From Aquirufa nivalisilvae (lineage in GTDB: Bacteria; Bacteroidota; Bacteroidia; Cytophagales; Spirosomataceae), in contig NZ_SEWX01000008.1 of NCBI RefSeq assembly GCF_004307455.1, positions 310,001-374,000 of the forward strand: a stretch of 64,000 bases of DNA, given 5' to 3'. Position numbers and translations under genes: made by a program. Positions 1-9,144 of this stretch are shown here, piece after piece. Under the pieces are notes generated by a model. The model did no database searches. It saw nothing but the letters and a program-made list of their open reading frames with translations, and had not been told where the DNA came from. Position 1 is the stretch's first letter, and each line of letters starts with the position of its first letter.

Positions 1-2
1 GG

Positions 3-344
3 AATCAAGTTCATCAGTTTTATCAAGAACAAGCTGAGCTATATCCTGATCTTAAATTTCAAAATGCCCTAGCTGCTTTAAAAATCATTCAAACATCCGA
101 TTTAGGAGATCCAACTTTCATGCAGCAATGGAAAAATAAGGCCATTGAAATTTCGGCGTTCATTGCCAAAGGGATTGAACGTTCGCGTGCCAAAGATTTC
201 CAAGATCCGTTCCGACAAGCCATGTTTCACAACCAAAAGGAAATGGAAAACGTGATTGGTGATTGGAAAGAAAATGATTTTATCCTACAAGCTCAAAAGA
301 CCCATGAAGCGTTTGTCCAGAAAATTATAAATTTTGGATTATAG
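3..344 (+). CDS. C-terminal end of an unidentified protein (partial)
   Basis: The open frame runs in from the left edge and ends with TAG, leaving 113 C-terminal residues; the true start lies outside the window. The segment is probably alpha-helical, charged and soluble, with no signal peptide or membrane segment visible. A stretch around SRAKDFQDPFRQAMFHN followed by NQKEMENVIGDW resembles, from memory, the tail of DUF4954 proteins of Bacteroidota (left-handed beta-helix, sugar-nucleotide-transferase-like), but this is a weak impression from a short fragment and no function should be assigned. It is followed by a bidirectional terminator hairpin and converges on the M28 peptidase gene. Confidence 0.6.
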   Translation, partial: NQVHQFYQEQAELYPDLKFQNALAALKIIQTSDLGDPTFMQQWKNKAIEISAFIAKGIERSRAKDFQDPFRQAMFHNQKEMENVIGDWKENDFILQAQKTHEAFVQKIINFGL

Positions 345-474
345 ATGATGAATTATTCTTAATTCTACATTTTTCATTCTACATTCCAAATGAAAAGATT
401 AATGAAAGAAAAAATGGTCAATACTTGAATCCGACCAACCTTTTTCATGCATTGACATATTGATAACACATCAA

Positions 475-512
475 AAAAATAGCCTCAAATGATATTTGAG
501 GCTATTTTCATA
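475..512. terminator. bidirectional intrinsic terminator
   Basis: A 12-bp perfect inverted repeat (ATAGCCTCAAAT, 3-nt loop, ATTTGAGGCTAT, 479-505) is flanked by an A-run on the left and a T-run on the right. It lies between the convergent ends of the partial gene (344) and the M28 peptidase gene (525), so it can stop transcription from both sides. Confidence 0.85.
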
Positions 513-524
513 TTTATAAAGCTT

Positions 525-2126
525 TTATGGTTTGTTAGAATCCACTGGTAAGCGTTGTTCTCTGTTAGAAATTTCCCAAGCCATGTAGAAAACTAATCGA
601 CCTACTTTTTGAATTTGGTCAAATTCAATTTTCTCTACATCATCACCTGGTTGGTGATAATCTTCATGAACGCCATTGAAGAAGAATGCCACAGGAATTT
701 TATGCTTAGCAAAGTTGTAATGATCAGAACGGTAATAGAAACGGTTCGGATCATTGGGATCATTGTATTTATAGTCCAATTCTAAACCAATGTGTTTCTT
801 ATTTTGCTCTTCTAATACAGCGCGCAACTGAGAAGACAATTTATCAGAACCAATTTCATAGATATAATCTGGCTTACCAATATGCTCATCATCGTAGCGA
901 CCCACCATGTCGATGTTCAAATCACAAACGGTATTCTCCAATGGGAACAAAGGATGATTCGAGTAATACTCAGAGCCTAACAATCCTTTTTCTTCGCCCG
1001 TTACTGTCATAAACAAGATACTTCTACGTGGACGATGTCCTTCAGCAGCAGCCTTTCCAAAAGCCTGCGCTAATTCCATCACTGTTACGGTACCTGATCC
1101 ATCGTCATTAGCCCCATTGTTGATTCGTCCATCTGCCGAAACACCGATGTGATCATAGTGAGCAGTAATGACAACCACTTCTGATTTTTTATCGGTTCCT
1201 TCCAAAAATCCAACGACATTGTAGGTGTCTACTGGGCTTTCTGTATTTTCAATTTTCAGTTCAATGATACCCGCTTTGAATTTACTGGCTACTGATTTTT
1301 TCTCCGTTGAAACTTTAGTTTTGAATGCTTCAATAGCTGCTACATCTGTTCCTAATAATTGAGCAGCCATCGCAGATGAAATTAATATTACTGGAAATTC
1401 AGCATCTTTATTCTGAGTTTCATCTTTCAATACCATACGCTCATTGCCAAAACGCTTCATCATAACCTGACGCTGATTTAATTGAGCACTAAACGATTTC
1501 TCATCTTTATCCGTAATGACAATTAAACCAGTAGCTCCGGCAGCTTTGGCTAATTTCATTTTTTCTCTCCAGCCTGTTGCCTTACCAAATGCCGAAGGAT
1601 CTTTCGAACCAGAAAGCACATAGTTTCCAGCCTGATCTTTGGCTTCACCGTCTATCACCACAACCATGGCACCTTTGGCTTTCAGCTTATCAAAATCAGT
1701 AAAAGCACCCTGCTGCACACCATAACCAGCAAAAACGGTCGGAGCTTTTGTTCCAGCTGCCACAGGCGCCAGAGCATAAGCCATAAAATCCGACAAATAG
1801 CCATAGGATTTACCCTTAATTTGAGCGGCTACGTTGGTCCATGAACGATTGACTAAATCAACCTTTTGAAAATAACTGCCTTGAACTGGAGCTAGCCCCA
1901 CAGCTTTAAAATGGTTAGCAATGTAGTTCGCTGCAACTTTTTGTTCAGCTGAACCTGTATTTCTACCTTTCAAGCTATCGGAAGCAATAAAAGTCAAATG
2001 TTTTTTCAAATCTTCCGCCTTAATCGTATAGGCATAAGGGACTGGATTTGATTGAGCGACAAGGCTCAATGGGATAAGTTTTGCAACTAAAAAAAGTGCT
2101 AAAACCGAATAGTAAGTCTTTTTCAT
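525..2126 (-). CDS. secreted M28 family zinc aminopeptidase with PA-like insert
   Basis: An exported zinc exopeptidase of the M28 family (533 aa), predicted to remove amino acids from peptides in the periplasm or at the cell surface. The ATG at 2126 is chosen because it opens a classic signal peptide (MKKTYYSVLALFLV...SLVAQ); the longer frame to 2210 adds an unlikely 28-residue leader. A protease-associated (PA)-like region lies around residues 115-280. The M28 catalytic domain follows: AHYDHIG (first metal His, about residue 322), NNGANDDGSGT (bridging Asp), TGEEKGLLGSEYY (general base and metal Glu), NIDMVGR (metal Asp) and a C-terminal YHQPGDD (last metal His, about residue 495). All expected ligands are present. 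It is divergent from gcvP, with about 100 bp shared upstream. The substrate is unknown. Confidence 0.92.
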   Translation of the reverse strand: MKKTYYSVLALFLVAKLIPLSLVAQSNPVPYAYTIKAEDLKKHLTFIASDSLKGRNTGSAEQKVAANYIANHFKAVGLAPVQGSYFQKVDLVNRSWTNVAAQIKGKSYGYLSDFMAYALAPVAAGTKAPTVFAGYGVQQGAFTDFDKLKAKGAMVVVIDGEAKDQAGNYVLSGSKDPSAFGKATGWREKMKLAKAAGATGLIVITDKDEKSFSAQLNQRQVMMKRFGNERMVLKDETQNKDAEFPVILISSAMAAQLLGTDVAAIEAFKTKVSTEKKSVASKFKAGIIELKIENTESPVDTYNVVGFLEGTDKKSEVVVITAHYDHIGVSADGRINNGANDDGSGTVTVMELAQAFGKAAAEGHRPRRSILFMTVTGEEKGLLGSEYYSNHPLFPLENTVCDLNIDMVGRYDDEHIGKPDYIYEIGSDKLSSQLRAVLEEQNKKHIGLELDYKYNDPNDPNRFYYRSDHYNFAKHKIPVAFFFNGVHEDYHQPGDDVEKIEFDQIQKVGRLVFYMAWEISNREQRLPVDSNKP

Positions 2127-2230
2127 TTTGTTGAGGAAAAATTTAAGTTCGCAAGATAAGAATTGAAAAATAAATCCCATAAAAAGATTAATTTTACAAC
2201 GTTTTTTCACACAAATTTCGCCTTCATCCT

Positions 2231-5113
2231 ATGATCCCCAATTTCAAATACAGGGAAGATTTTTCATTGCGTCACAACAATTCAAATCCAACTGATATCG
2301 CGGCTATGTTAAAAACCATAGGCGTAGATAGTCTGACTACTTTAATTCAACAAACTGTTCCTCAACCTATACGCTTACCGCAAGGTCTACGATTACCGAA
2401 TCCCAAAACAGAGTTTGAATTTTTACGTGATTTCAAACAAATTATGGGGCAAAATAAAATATTCAAAAGCCATATTGGTTTAGGATATTACGATACCATC
2501 GTGCCTTCTGTTATTCTACGAAATATCTTAGAAAATCCATCTTGGTATACTGCTTATACGCCTTACCAAGCGGAAATTGCCCAAGGGCGTTTGGAAATGT
2601 TATTAAATTACCAAACCATGATCATCGATTTGACTGGTATGGAATTGGCCAATGCATCGCTTTTAGATGAAGGAACCGCTGCAGCAGAGGCAATGACAAT
2701 GTTGCACGGACAAAGACCTGCTGAGAGAAATCAAGCGGAATCTATTTTTGTATCTGAACTATGTTTACCGCAAACCATCGATGTGCTTAAAACGAGAGCT
2801 GAACCTCTTGGAATCAATGTGGTGGTTGGGAATCATTTGAACATTGATGTTACAGATGCTCAATATTATGCTATCGTTTTACAATACCCTGCCAGCAATG
2901 GTGAGGTTTTTGACTATACAGCCCTAATTGAATCAGCCAAAGAAAATGGCCTTCAAGTGGTGGTCGCTGCAGATTTATTAGCTCTAACCATCTTAACTCC
3001 TCCAGGTGAAATGGGAGCCGATGTGGTGGTTGGAAGTTCACAGCGTTTCGGTGTACCTATGGGATTTGGTGGACCTCATGCCGCTTTCTTTGCTACCAAA
3101 GAAAAGTACAAAAGAAATATACCAGGCCGAATCATTGGAGTATCCATTGATGCCGAAGGAAATAGAGCTTTACGTATGGCGCTTCAAACACGCGAACAAC
3201 ATATCCGTAGAGAAAAAGCGACTTCCAATATTTGTACGGCTCAAGTATTATTATCCATCATGGCAGCGGCTTATGCCATTTACCACGGGCCTGAAGAATT
3301 AAAAAACAAAGCCACCAAAATTTATGGACTGACGGAATTATTAGCCGCAGGACTTCAAAAATTGGGCTTTAGCTTAGAAAATACACATCATTTTGATACC
3401 ATTACTGTTATCACTGGGGAATATACCGAAGAAATTAGAGAATTGGCGGAAGATTCCGAGCGCAATTTCCGCTATTTCAGAAATGATAGCAGTAAATTAA
3501 GTATCTCTTTAGATGAAACGACACAAGAAGAAGATGTAGTTGAAATACTTGGTTTCTTCCAACGCGTTAAAATGGAAGGAATCGGAGGAGAAGAAATGAG
3601 TATTACTTGGAGAATTCCAGCTAAATTAACTCGTCAATCTGCCTTTTTAAGCCATGAGGTTTTTAACCGTTATCATTCCGAGCATGGCATGTTACGCTAT
3701 TTAAAATCTTTGGAATCCAAAGATTTATCCATGGTGCATTCCATGATTTCATTAGGTTCTTGTACCATGAAATTAAATGCTACGACAGAGATGATTCCAG
3801 TAACGTGGCCTGAACTTGGAAAAATTCACCCATTTGCACCAGCAAGTCAGACACGTGGTTATCAACGATTAATCATGGAATTAAATGATTGGTTATGTGA
3901 AATCACAGGATTTGCAGCCATGTCGATGCAGCCTAATTCTGGTGCACAAGGAGAATATGCAGGTTTAATGGTTATTCGTGCTTACCACGCTTCTCGTGGA
4001 GATTCGCACCGTAATGTAGCCTTAATTCCTTCTTCTGCTCATGGAACTAATCCTGCTTCAGCGGTGATGGCTGGCATGAAAGTGATTGTTACGGGATGTG
4101 ATGCCAACGGTAATATTGATGTAGAACAATTACGTGCCAAAGCCATTGAACACAAAGATGATTTGGCTTGCTTGATGGTAACTTACCCTAGTACCCACGG
4201 AGTTTTTGAAGAGTCCATCAAAGAAATTTGCAAAATCATCCATGAGAATGGGGGTCAAGTTTATATGGATGGTGCCAATATGAATGCACAAGTAGGATTA
4301 ACTTCTCCTGCGACAATCGGAGCGGATGTTTGTCACTTGAATTTACATAAGACATTCTGTATTCCTCACGGTGGTGGTGGCCCAGGCATGGGACCCATTG
4401 GTGTAGCGAAGCAATTAGTGCCGTTTTTACCTGGGCACGTGATGACAGACTCCGTAGAGGCAAGCAGTCATGGAGCGGTATCAGCGGGTCCAGTAGGTTC
4501 AGCCAGTATCTTAGCCATTTCTTATGCCTACATTGCTATGATGGGAGGAGAAGGATTAACTCGTGCTACAGAAACCGCAATCCTAAATGCCAATTATATT
4601 AAAGCAAGATTGGAGACTAAGTTTCCAATTCTTTACACAGGTTCACAGGGTCGTTGCGCACACGAAATGATTGTGGATTGCCGACCGTTCAAAGCTAGTG
4701 TAGGAATAGAAGCTGAAGACATAGCTAAGCGATTAATGGATTATGGATTCCATGCTCCTACCCTTTCATTTCCTGTTGCTGGAACCTTGATGATCGAGCC
4801 AACTGAATCTGAGAACAAAGAAGAGTTAGATCGTTTTTGTGATGCCTTATTGAGTATTCGTGCAGAAATCCAAGAGATTGAAGATGGACAAGCTGACAAG
4901 CTAAATAATGTATTGAAAAACGCTCCACATACGCAAAGTGTCGTATTGATTGGAGAATGGAATCGCCCATACAGTAGAGAAAAGGCTGTTTTCCCATTAG
5001 CCTATGTGAAGGCAAATAAATTTTGGCCAAGCGTATCTCGCATTGATTCGGCCTATGGTGATCGCAACTTAGTCTGTGCTTGCGAGCCTATTACCAGTTA
5101 TATGGAGCAATAA
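2231..5113 (+). CDS. gcvP: glycine dehydrogenase (decarboxylating), P-protein
   Basis: The P-protein of the glycine cleavage system decarboxylates glycine with PLP and passes the aminomethyl group to lipoyl H-protein (GcvH). At 960 aa it is the full-length single-chain form, with both halves fused. The N-terminal half begins [18 protein letters not shown] and carries the family's long conserved stretches. The PLP lysine lies in [19 protein letters not shown], at residue 707 by codon count, next to the usual glycine-rich loop. The genes for T- and H-proteins are not adjacent, so the system is split around the chromosome, as is common in Bacteroidota. No glycine riboswitch is visible upstream. 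A palindromic repeat (5131-5163) follows the stop codon and probably serves as the terminator. Confidence 0.97.
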   Translation: MIPNFKYREDFSLRHNNSNPTDIAAMLKTIGVDSLTTLIQQTVPQPIRLPQGLRLPNPKTEFEFLRDFKQIMGQNKIFKSHIGLGYYDTIVPSVILRNILENPSWYTAYTPYQAEIAQGRLEMLLNYQTMIIDLTGMELANASLLDEGTAAAEAMTMLHGQRPAERNQAESIFVSELCLPQTIDVLKTRAEPLGINVVVGNHLNIDVTDAQYYAIVLQYPASNGEVFDYTALIESAKENGLQVVVAADLLALTILTPPGEMGADVVVGSSQRFGVPMGFGGPHAAFFATKEKYKRNIPGRIIGVSIDAEGNRALRMALQTREQHIRREKATSNICTAQVLLSIMAAAYAIYHGPEELKNKATKIYGLTELLAAGLQKLGFSLENTHHFDTITVITGEYTEEIRELAEDSERNFRYFRNDSSKLSISLDETTQEEDVVEILGFFQRVKMEGIGGEEMSITWRIPAKLTRQSAFLSHEVFNRYHSEHGMLRYLKSLESKDLSMVHSMISLGSCTMKLNATTEMIPVTWPELGKIHPFAPASQTRGYQRLIMELNDWLCEITGFAAMSMQPNSGAQGEYAGLMVIRAYHASRGDSHRNVALIPSSAHGTNPASAVMAGMKVIVTGCDANGNIDVEQLRAKAIEHKDDLACLMVTYPSTHGVFEESIKEICKIIHENGGQVYMDGANMNAQVGLTSPATIGADVCHLNLHKTFCIPHGGGGPGMGPIGVAKQLVPFLPGHVMTDSVEASSHGAVSAGPVGSASILAISYAYIAMMGGEGLTRATETAILNANYIKARLETKFPILYTGSQGRCAHEMIVDCRPFKASVGIEAEDIAKRLMDYGFHAPTLSFPVAGTLMIEPTESENKEELDRFCDALLSIRAEIQEIEDGQADKLNNVLKNAPHTQSVVLIGEWNRPYSREKAVFPLAYVKANKFWPSVSRIDSAYGDRNLVCACEPITSYMEQ

Positions 5114-5130
5114 TATTTTTATTTTTCGTT

Positions 5131-5163
5131 AACCTCGACAGCGTTTAAAACGCTGTCGAGGTT
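5131..5163. repeat. 33-nt palindromic repeat, inverted-half version (probable terminator)
   Basis: Half-site AACCTCGACAGCGTT, loop TAA, half-site AACGCTGTCGAGGTT: a perfect 15-bp stem. The half-sites match those of the repeats at 27036, 41158 and 41326 apart from one base, but in swapped order: what is the right arm there is the left arm here. It lies 17 nt after the gcvP stop and has no long T-run directly after it. Confidence 0.85.
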
Positions 5164-5205
5164 TAGCGGAAGGATGGATTATTTTATCAAAAAAAATTAG
5201 TATGC

Positions 5206-5237
5206 TTGCATAACATTTCAAAATTTAATTAACTTTA
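5206..5237 (+). promoter_or_regulatory. candidate promoter of fadN-fadA
   Basis: TTG at 5206-5208 is followed after 21 nt by TAACTTTA (5230-5237), one base off the Bacteroidota -7 box TAnnTTTG. The spacing and the 34-nt distance to the ATG fit a primary-sigma promoter; the match is imperfect. Confidence 0.35.
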
Positions 5238-5271
5238 CGCGCTTACGTTTTTAATTAAAAACATCATTCTA

Positions 5272-7677
5272 ATGAATCGTTCGATCAAAAAAGTTGCCAT
5301 TTTAGGTTCAGGCATCATGGGTTCACGAATTGCATGTCACTTTGCCAATATTGGCGTTGATGTATTGCTACTGGACATTGCCCCTAAAGAACTAACAGCT
5401 GAAGAAACAGCCAAAGGCCTGAGTTTGACACATCCACTGGTGAAAAACCGAATTGTCAATCTAGCATTTCAACAAACGCTAAAATCAAAGCCTGCTTCAT
5501 TATACGTTAGTGATTTTGCCAAACGCATCAAACTAGGAAATTTTGATGATAACTTACAAGATATTGCTTCGGCAGATTGGATCATGGAAGTTATTGTGGA
5601 GAATTTGGACATCAAAAAATCCTTATTCGAAAAAGTAGATGCTATTCGTACCAAGGGAACTTTAATTAGCTCTAATACTTCAGGAATTCCAATTCATTTA
5701 ATGGCTGAAGGTAGAAGTGATGATTTCCAAAAACATTTTTGTGGAACGCACTTTTTTAATCCTCCTCGTTATTTGCGTTTATTGGAAATCATTCCTACTC
5801 CACAAACCTCTCCTGATGTCATTCAATTTTTGTTGAGATTTGGTCAAACTAACCTAGGAAAAACTACCGTTTTATGTAAAGACACTCCCGCATTTATTGC
5901 CAACCGCATTGGTGTATATTCCATGATGCAAACCATGAAAGTGGTAGAGGAATTAGGTCTTACGGTAGAGCAAGTGGACAAACTAACCTCTAAAGTAGTA
6001 GGTCGTCCAAAATCAGGTACTTTCCGTTTATCAGATGTCGTTGGATTAGACACTACAGTTCATGTGGCAAATAATTTGTACAAAGCTGTCGCTAATGATG
6101 AGAGTAAAGACATCTTTATCTTACCTAAGATGCTCCAGAAACTGATGGAGAATAAGTGGTTGGGGGATAAGACGGGACAAGGCTTTTACAAAAAGACTAA
6201 AAATGCACAAGGTAAAACGGAGATTCTAAGTCTTGATTTACAAACATTTGAATATAGAGCTGCTCAAAAAGTTTCCTTCGAAACTTTAGACCGTTCCAAA
6301 GCGATCGATTCATTACCAAAGCGATTTGAAATTCTTTTAGCTGGAAAAGATTTGGCAGGAGAATTTTATCGCAGAACCATTTTAGATGGGTTCCGTTATG
6401 CCTCTCATCGTATTCCTGAAATTGCGGATGATTTGGTGAAAATTGATCAAGCTATCTGTGCAGGATTTGGTTGGGAAATGGGCATTTTCGAAACTTGGGA
6501 TGCCTTAGGTGTACAAAAGGGGCTTGACTTGATGCATGAAAATGGCATGGAAGCAGCAGCTTGGGTAGTAGAAATGGTACAAAAAGGGTTCACTAGTTTC
6601 TATAAAAATGAAGGCGGGAAACGACTGTACTATGATTTAACTTCAAAAAATTACCGTGCGATTGAGGGAATTGAAAATCAAATTTTCCTTTCCAGCTTAA
6701 AACCGGATAAAATAGTTTACCAAAACGACGATGCTACCATCGTTGATTTAGGGGATGATATCATTTGCTTAGAATTTCACTCCAAAATGAATACCATGGG
6801 TCAAGGCGTTTTGGAAGGAATTCAAAAAGCCATTGACTTAGCTGAGAAAAATTATCGAGGATTGGTCATCGGAAATGAAGGTGTAGAAGCTTTCTCTGCT
6901 GGAGCTAATTTGGGCATGCTATTCATGTTTGCGGCAAATCAAGAGTTTGATGAAGTCAATAATATGATTGCGGTATTCCAAAATACTATGATGCGTGTTC
7001 GTTATTCATCCATTCCAGTAGTTGTGGCACCTCATACCCTTGCCCTAGGCGGTGGTTGCGAAATCAGTTTACACGCAGATAGATTAGTGGCACATGCAGA
7101 AACCTACATGGGCTTAGTGGAAGTTGGTGTTGGTTTGATTCCAGCTGGAGGAGGAACCAAAGAGATGGCCATGCGTATGGGTGATGCTCGTCAATCAGGC
7201 GATGTGGAGTTAAATCGACTTCAACAAGCCTTTATGAATATTGCAACGGCAAAAGTAAGTACATCAGCCTACGAGGCCAAAGAGATGAATTACATTCGTC
7301 CTTTTGACCGAATCGTGTTGAACCGTAGCCAACTGATTGCCGAAGCTAAAAGAGAAGCTTTAGCTTTAGCTGATGCTGGATATGTACAAAAACAACTGCG
7401 TTCAGATGTTTGGGTAGAGGGGAAACAAGGTTTAGCTCTGTTTAAAGCTGGAATATTCAGCATGAAAATGGGTAATTATATCTCAGAACACGATTCTTTA
7501 ATTGCCAATAAACTAGCTTATGCTATTTGTGGTGGTGATTTGGACAGCCCTCAAATGGTAACGGAACAGTACTTATTGGATCTAGAAAGAGAAGCATTCT
7601 TATCTCTTTCTGGAGAGAAGAAAACATTGGAACGTATCAGTAGTCTTTTAAACGGTGGCAAACCACCAAGAAATTAA
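5272..7677 (+). CDS. fadN: FadN-type 3-hydroxyacyl-CoA dehydrogenase / enoyl-CoA hydratase fusion
   Basis: A bifunctional beta-oxidation enzyme of 801 aa acting in the cytoplasm. The dehydrogenase part is N-terminal: the Rossmann dinucleotide motif LGSGIMGSRIA (residues 11-21), then CGTHFFNPPRY with the catalytic His near residue 159, then the dehydrogenase C-terminal domains to about residue 440. An enoyl-CoA hydratase/isomerase fold follows from about 490 to 690, with SAGANLGMLF near 542 and ALGGGCEISLHADR near 591, where oxyanion-hole and active-site residues usually lie. This order (dehydrogenase first, hydratase second) is that of Bacillus FadN and opposite to Escherichia coli FadB. A thiolase gene follows 21 nt later, making a fadN-fadA operon; an acyl-CoA dehydrogenase is not adjacent. 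Confidence 0.93.
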   Translation: MNRSIKKVAILGSGIMGSRIACHFANIGVDVLLLDIAPKELTAEETAKGLSLTHPLVKNRIVNLAFQQTLKSKPASLYVSDFAKRIKLGNFDDNLQDIASADWIMEVIVENLDIKKSLFEKVDAIRTKGTLISSNTSGIPIHLMAEGRSDDFQKHFCGTHFFNPPRYLRLLEIIPTPQTSPDVIQFLLRFGQTNLGKTTVLCKDTPAFIANRIGVYSMMQTMKVVEELGLTVEQVDKLTSKVVGRPKSGTFRLSDVVGLDTTVHVANNLYKAVANDESKDIFILPKMLQKLMENKWLGDKTGQGFYKKTKNAQGKTEILSLDLQTFEYRAAQKVSFETLDRSKAIDSLPKRFEILLAGKDLAGEFYRRTILDGFRYASHRIPEIADDLVKIDQAICAGFGWEMGIFETWDALGVQKGLDLMHENGMEAAAWVVEMVQKGFTSFYKNEGGKRLYYDLTSKNYRAIEGIENQIFLSSLKPDKIVYQNDDATIVDLGDDIICLEFHSKMNTMGQGVLEGIQKAIDLAEKNYRGLVIGNEGVEAFSAGANLGMLFMFAANQEFDEVNNMIAVFQNTMMRVRYSSIPVVVAPHTLALGGGCEISLHADRLVAHAETYMGLVEVGVGLIPAGGGTKEMAMRMGDARQSGDVELNRLQQAFMNIATAKVSTSAYEAKEMNYIRPFDRIVLNRSQLIAEAKREALALADAGYVQKQLRSDVWVEGKQGLALFKAGIFSMKMGNYISEHDSLIANKLAYAICGGDLDSPQMVTEQYLLDLEREAFLSLSGEKKTLERISSLLNGGKPPRN

Positions 7678-7698
7678 TCTATTCAAAATCAATTGATT

Positions 7699-8874
7699 AT
7701 GAACGCATATATCATTGCTGGTTACAGAACAGCTGTAGCCAAAGCCAATAGAGGAGGTTTTCGTACTGTTCGCCCTGATACGTTAGCAGCCGAAGTTATC
7801 AAACATTTGGTGGCTCAAGTTCCCACACTAGACCCTAGTCGTGTAGACGACCTCATTGTAGGAAATGCTATTCCTGAAGCGGAGCAAGGAATGCAAATGG
7901 CCAGATACATTTCTCTTTTATCATTGCCTAAAAATGTTCCAGGTTTTATTATCAATCGCTATTGTGGCTCAGGCTTAGAGGCTATTGCTTTAGCTTCGGC
8001 TAAAGTGAGCTCAGGTATGGCCGACTGTGTGATTGCTGGTGGAACGGAATCCATGACGATGTTACCTATGCTGGGACATAAGACAGTCTTGAATTATGAC
8101 TTAGCTTCAGAGCATCCCGACTATTACATTGGTATGGGATTAACGGCTGAGGCTGTAAGTAAAAAATATGAAGTTACACGTGAGGAACAAGATAACTTCG
8201 CTTATCAATCTCATGTTAAAGCACTTGCTGCTATCAAAGAAGGGAAATTTGCCTCTGAAATAGTACCTGTTTCTGTAACTGAGAATTATTTTGATGCTAA
8301 AGAAGGAAAGAAAAAAACACGTACCTCCATTATTAGTCAAGATGAAGGTCCAAGAGCTGATACTACATTGGAAGCATTGGCTAAACTAAAACCTGTATTT
8401 GCTTTGGGAGGTACAGTAACTGCAGGAAATGCCTCTCAAACATCAGATGGTGCGGCTTTTGTGATGGTTGTTTCTGAAAAATTCTTGAAAGAATTGAATG
8501 TGCAGCCGATTGCAAGGATGGTAAGTTATGCCACAGCTGGGGTAGAACCTAGTTTAATGGGTATTGGTCCAGTAGAGGCTATTCCAATTGCTTTGAAAAA
8601 AGCAGGATTAGTTTTGGATAATATTGATCAAATCGAACTAAACGAGGCCTTTGCAGCACAATCTTTAGCTGTAATTAAAACATTGGGAATAGATCCTAGC
8701 CGAGTGAATGTCAATGGTGGAGCCATTGCCTTGGGTCATCCACTGGGATGTTCTGGAGCTAAATTATCCATTCAATTATTCAATGAAATGCGTCGTAGGA
8801 ATCAAAAATACGGGATGGTCACAGCCTGTGTTGGTGGTGGACAGGGAGTTGCAGGAATTTATGAACTGCTATAA
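7699..8874 (+). CDS. fadA: acetyl-CoA C-acyltransferase (3-ketoacyl-CoA thiolase)
   Basis: The thiolase that cleaves 3-ketoacyl-CoA to acetyl-CoA and a shortened acyl-CoA, completing the cycle begun by the upstream fadN product. The ATG at 7699 gives 391 aa, a normal thiolase length; the in-frame TTG two codons earlier is less likely. All catalytic residues are present: nucleophilic Cys89 in NRYCGSGLEA, His347 in ALGHPLGCSGA and Cys377 in TACVGGGQG. The gene is 21 nt downstream of fadN on the same strand and closes with a strong hairpin terminator, so the two form a simple operon. An anabolic acetyl-CoA acetyltransferase is the alternative, but the fadN neighbour favours beta-oxidation. Confidence 0.94.
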   Translation: MNAYIIAGYRTAVAKANRGGFRTVRPDTLAAEVIKHLVAQVPTLDPSRVDDLIVGNAIPEAEQGMQMARYISLLSLPKNVPGFIINRYCGSGLEAIALASAKVSSGMADCVIAGGTESMTMLPMLGHKTVLNYDLASEHPDYYIGMGLTAEAVSKKYEVTREEQDNFAYQSHVKALAAIKEGKFASEIVPVSVTENYFDAKEGKKKTRTSIISQDEGPRADTTLEALAKLKPVFALGGTVTAGNASQTSDGAAFVMVVSEKFLKELNVQPIARMVSYATAGVEPSLMGIGPVEAIPIALKKAGLVLDNIDQIELNEAFAAQSLAVIKTLGIDPSRVNVNGGAIALGHPLGCSGAKLSIQLFNEMRRRNQKYGMVTACVGGGQGVAGIYELL

Positions 8875-8906
8875 ATCCAAATAATTGATTAAGATTATCA
8901 AGGTTC

Positions 8907-8945
8907 AGGTTCCATTTTAGCGAATAAAATGGAACCTTTGTTTTT
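8907..8945 (+). terminator. intrinsic terminator of the fadN-fadA operon
   Basis: Perfect 12-bp stem AGGTTCCATTTT (8907-8918) / AAAATGGAACCT (8926-8937) with a 7-nt loop, followed by TTGTTTTT. It lies 32 nt after the thiolase stop. Confidence 0.88.
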
Positions 8946-8970
8946 AAAACAATATGATTTGATATTCTGG

Positions 8971-9060
8971 TTTGCTATACAGATTTGCTATACAGATTTG
9001 ACAACTTTTAAAAAGTTGTCAAATCTAAGTTGTCAAATCTAAATTGCCGAATCCAAGTCG
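8971..9060. repeat. tandem duplication plus palindrome cluster (TTGTCAAATCTAA type)
   Basis: A 14-nt unit TTTGCTATACAGAT is repeated in tandem (8971-8998). It runs into a near-perfect palindrome AGATTTGACAACTTTT / AAAAGTTGTCAAATCT (8994-9026, 1-nt centre). The motif GTTGTCAAATCTAA then repeats directly at 9015 and 9029, with decayed versions around 9043-9066 (ATTGCCGAATCCAA, GTCGTCAAATACAA). The region lies between the fadA terminator and the ornithine aminotransferase gene and encodes nothing recognisable. Confidence 0.75.
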
Positions 9061-9144
9061 TCAAATACAAGCAAATACCAACCAAATTCAAGCCAAGCAA
9101 GGACAATCAAAACCACCCCAAATTAACGATAAGCATATTTCGCC

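Noticed and set aside
2127-2230. Possible glycine riboswitch between the M28 peptidase gene and gcvP
   Set aside because: The gap is about 100 nt, AT-rich, and has no paired conserved helices, so a glycine aptamer does not fit.
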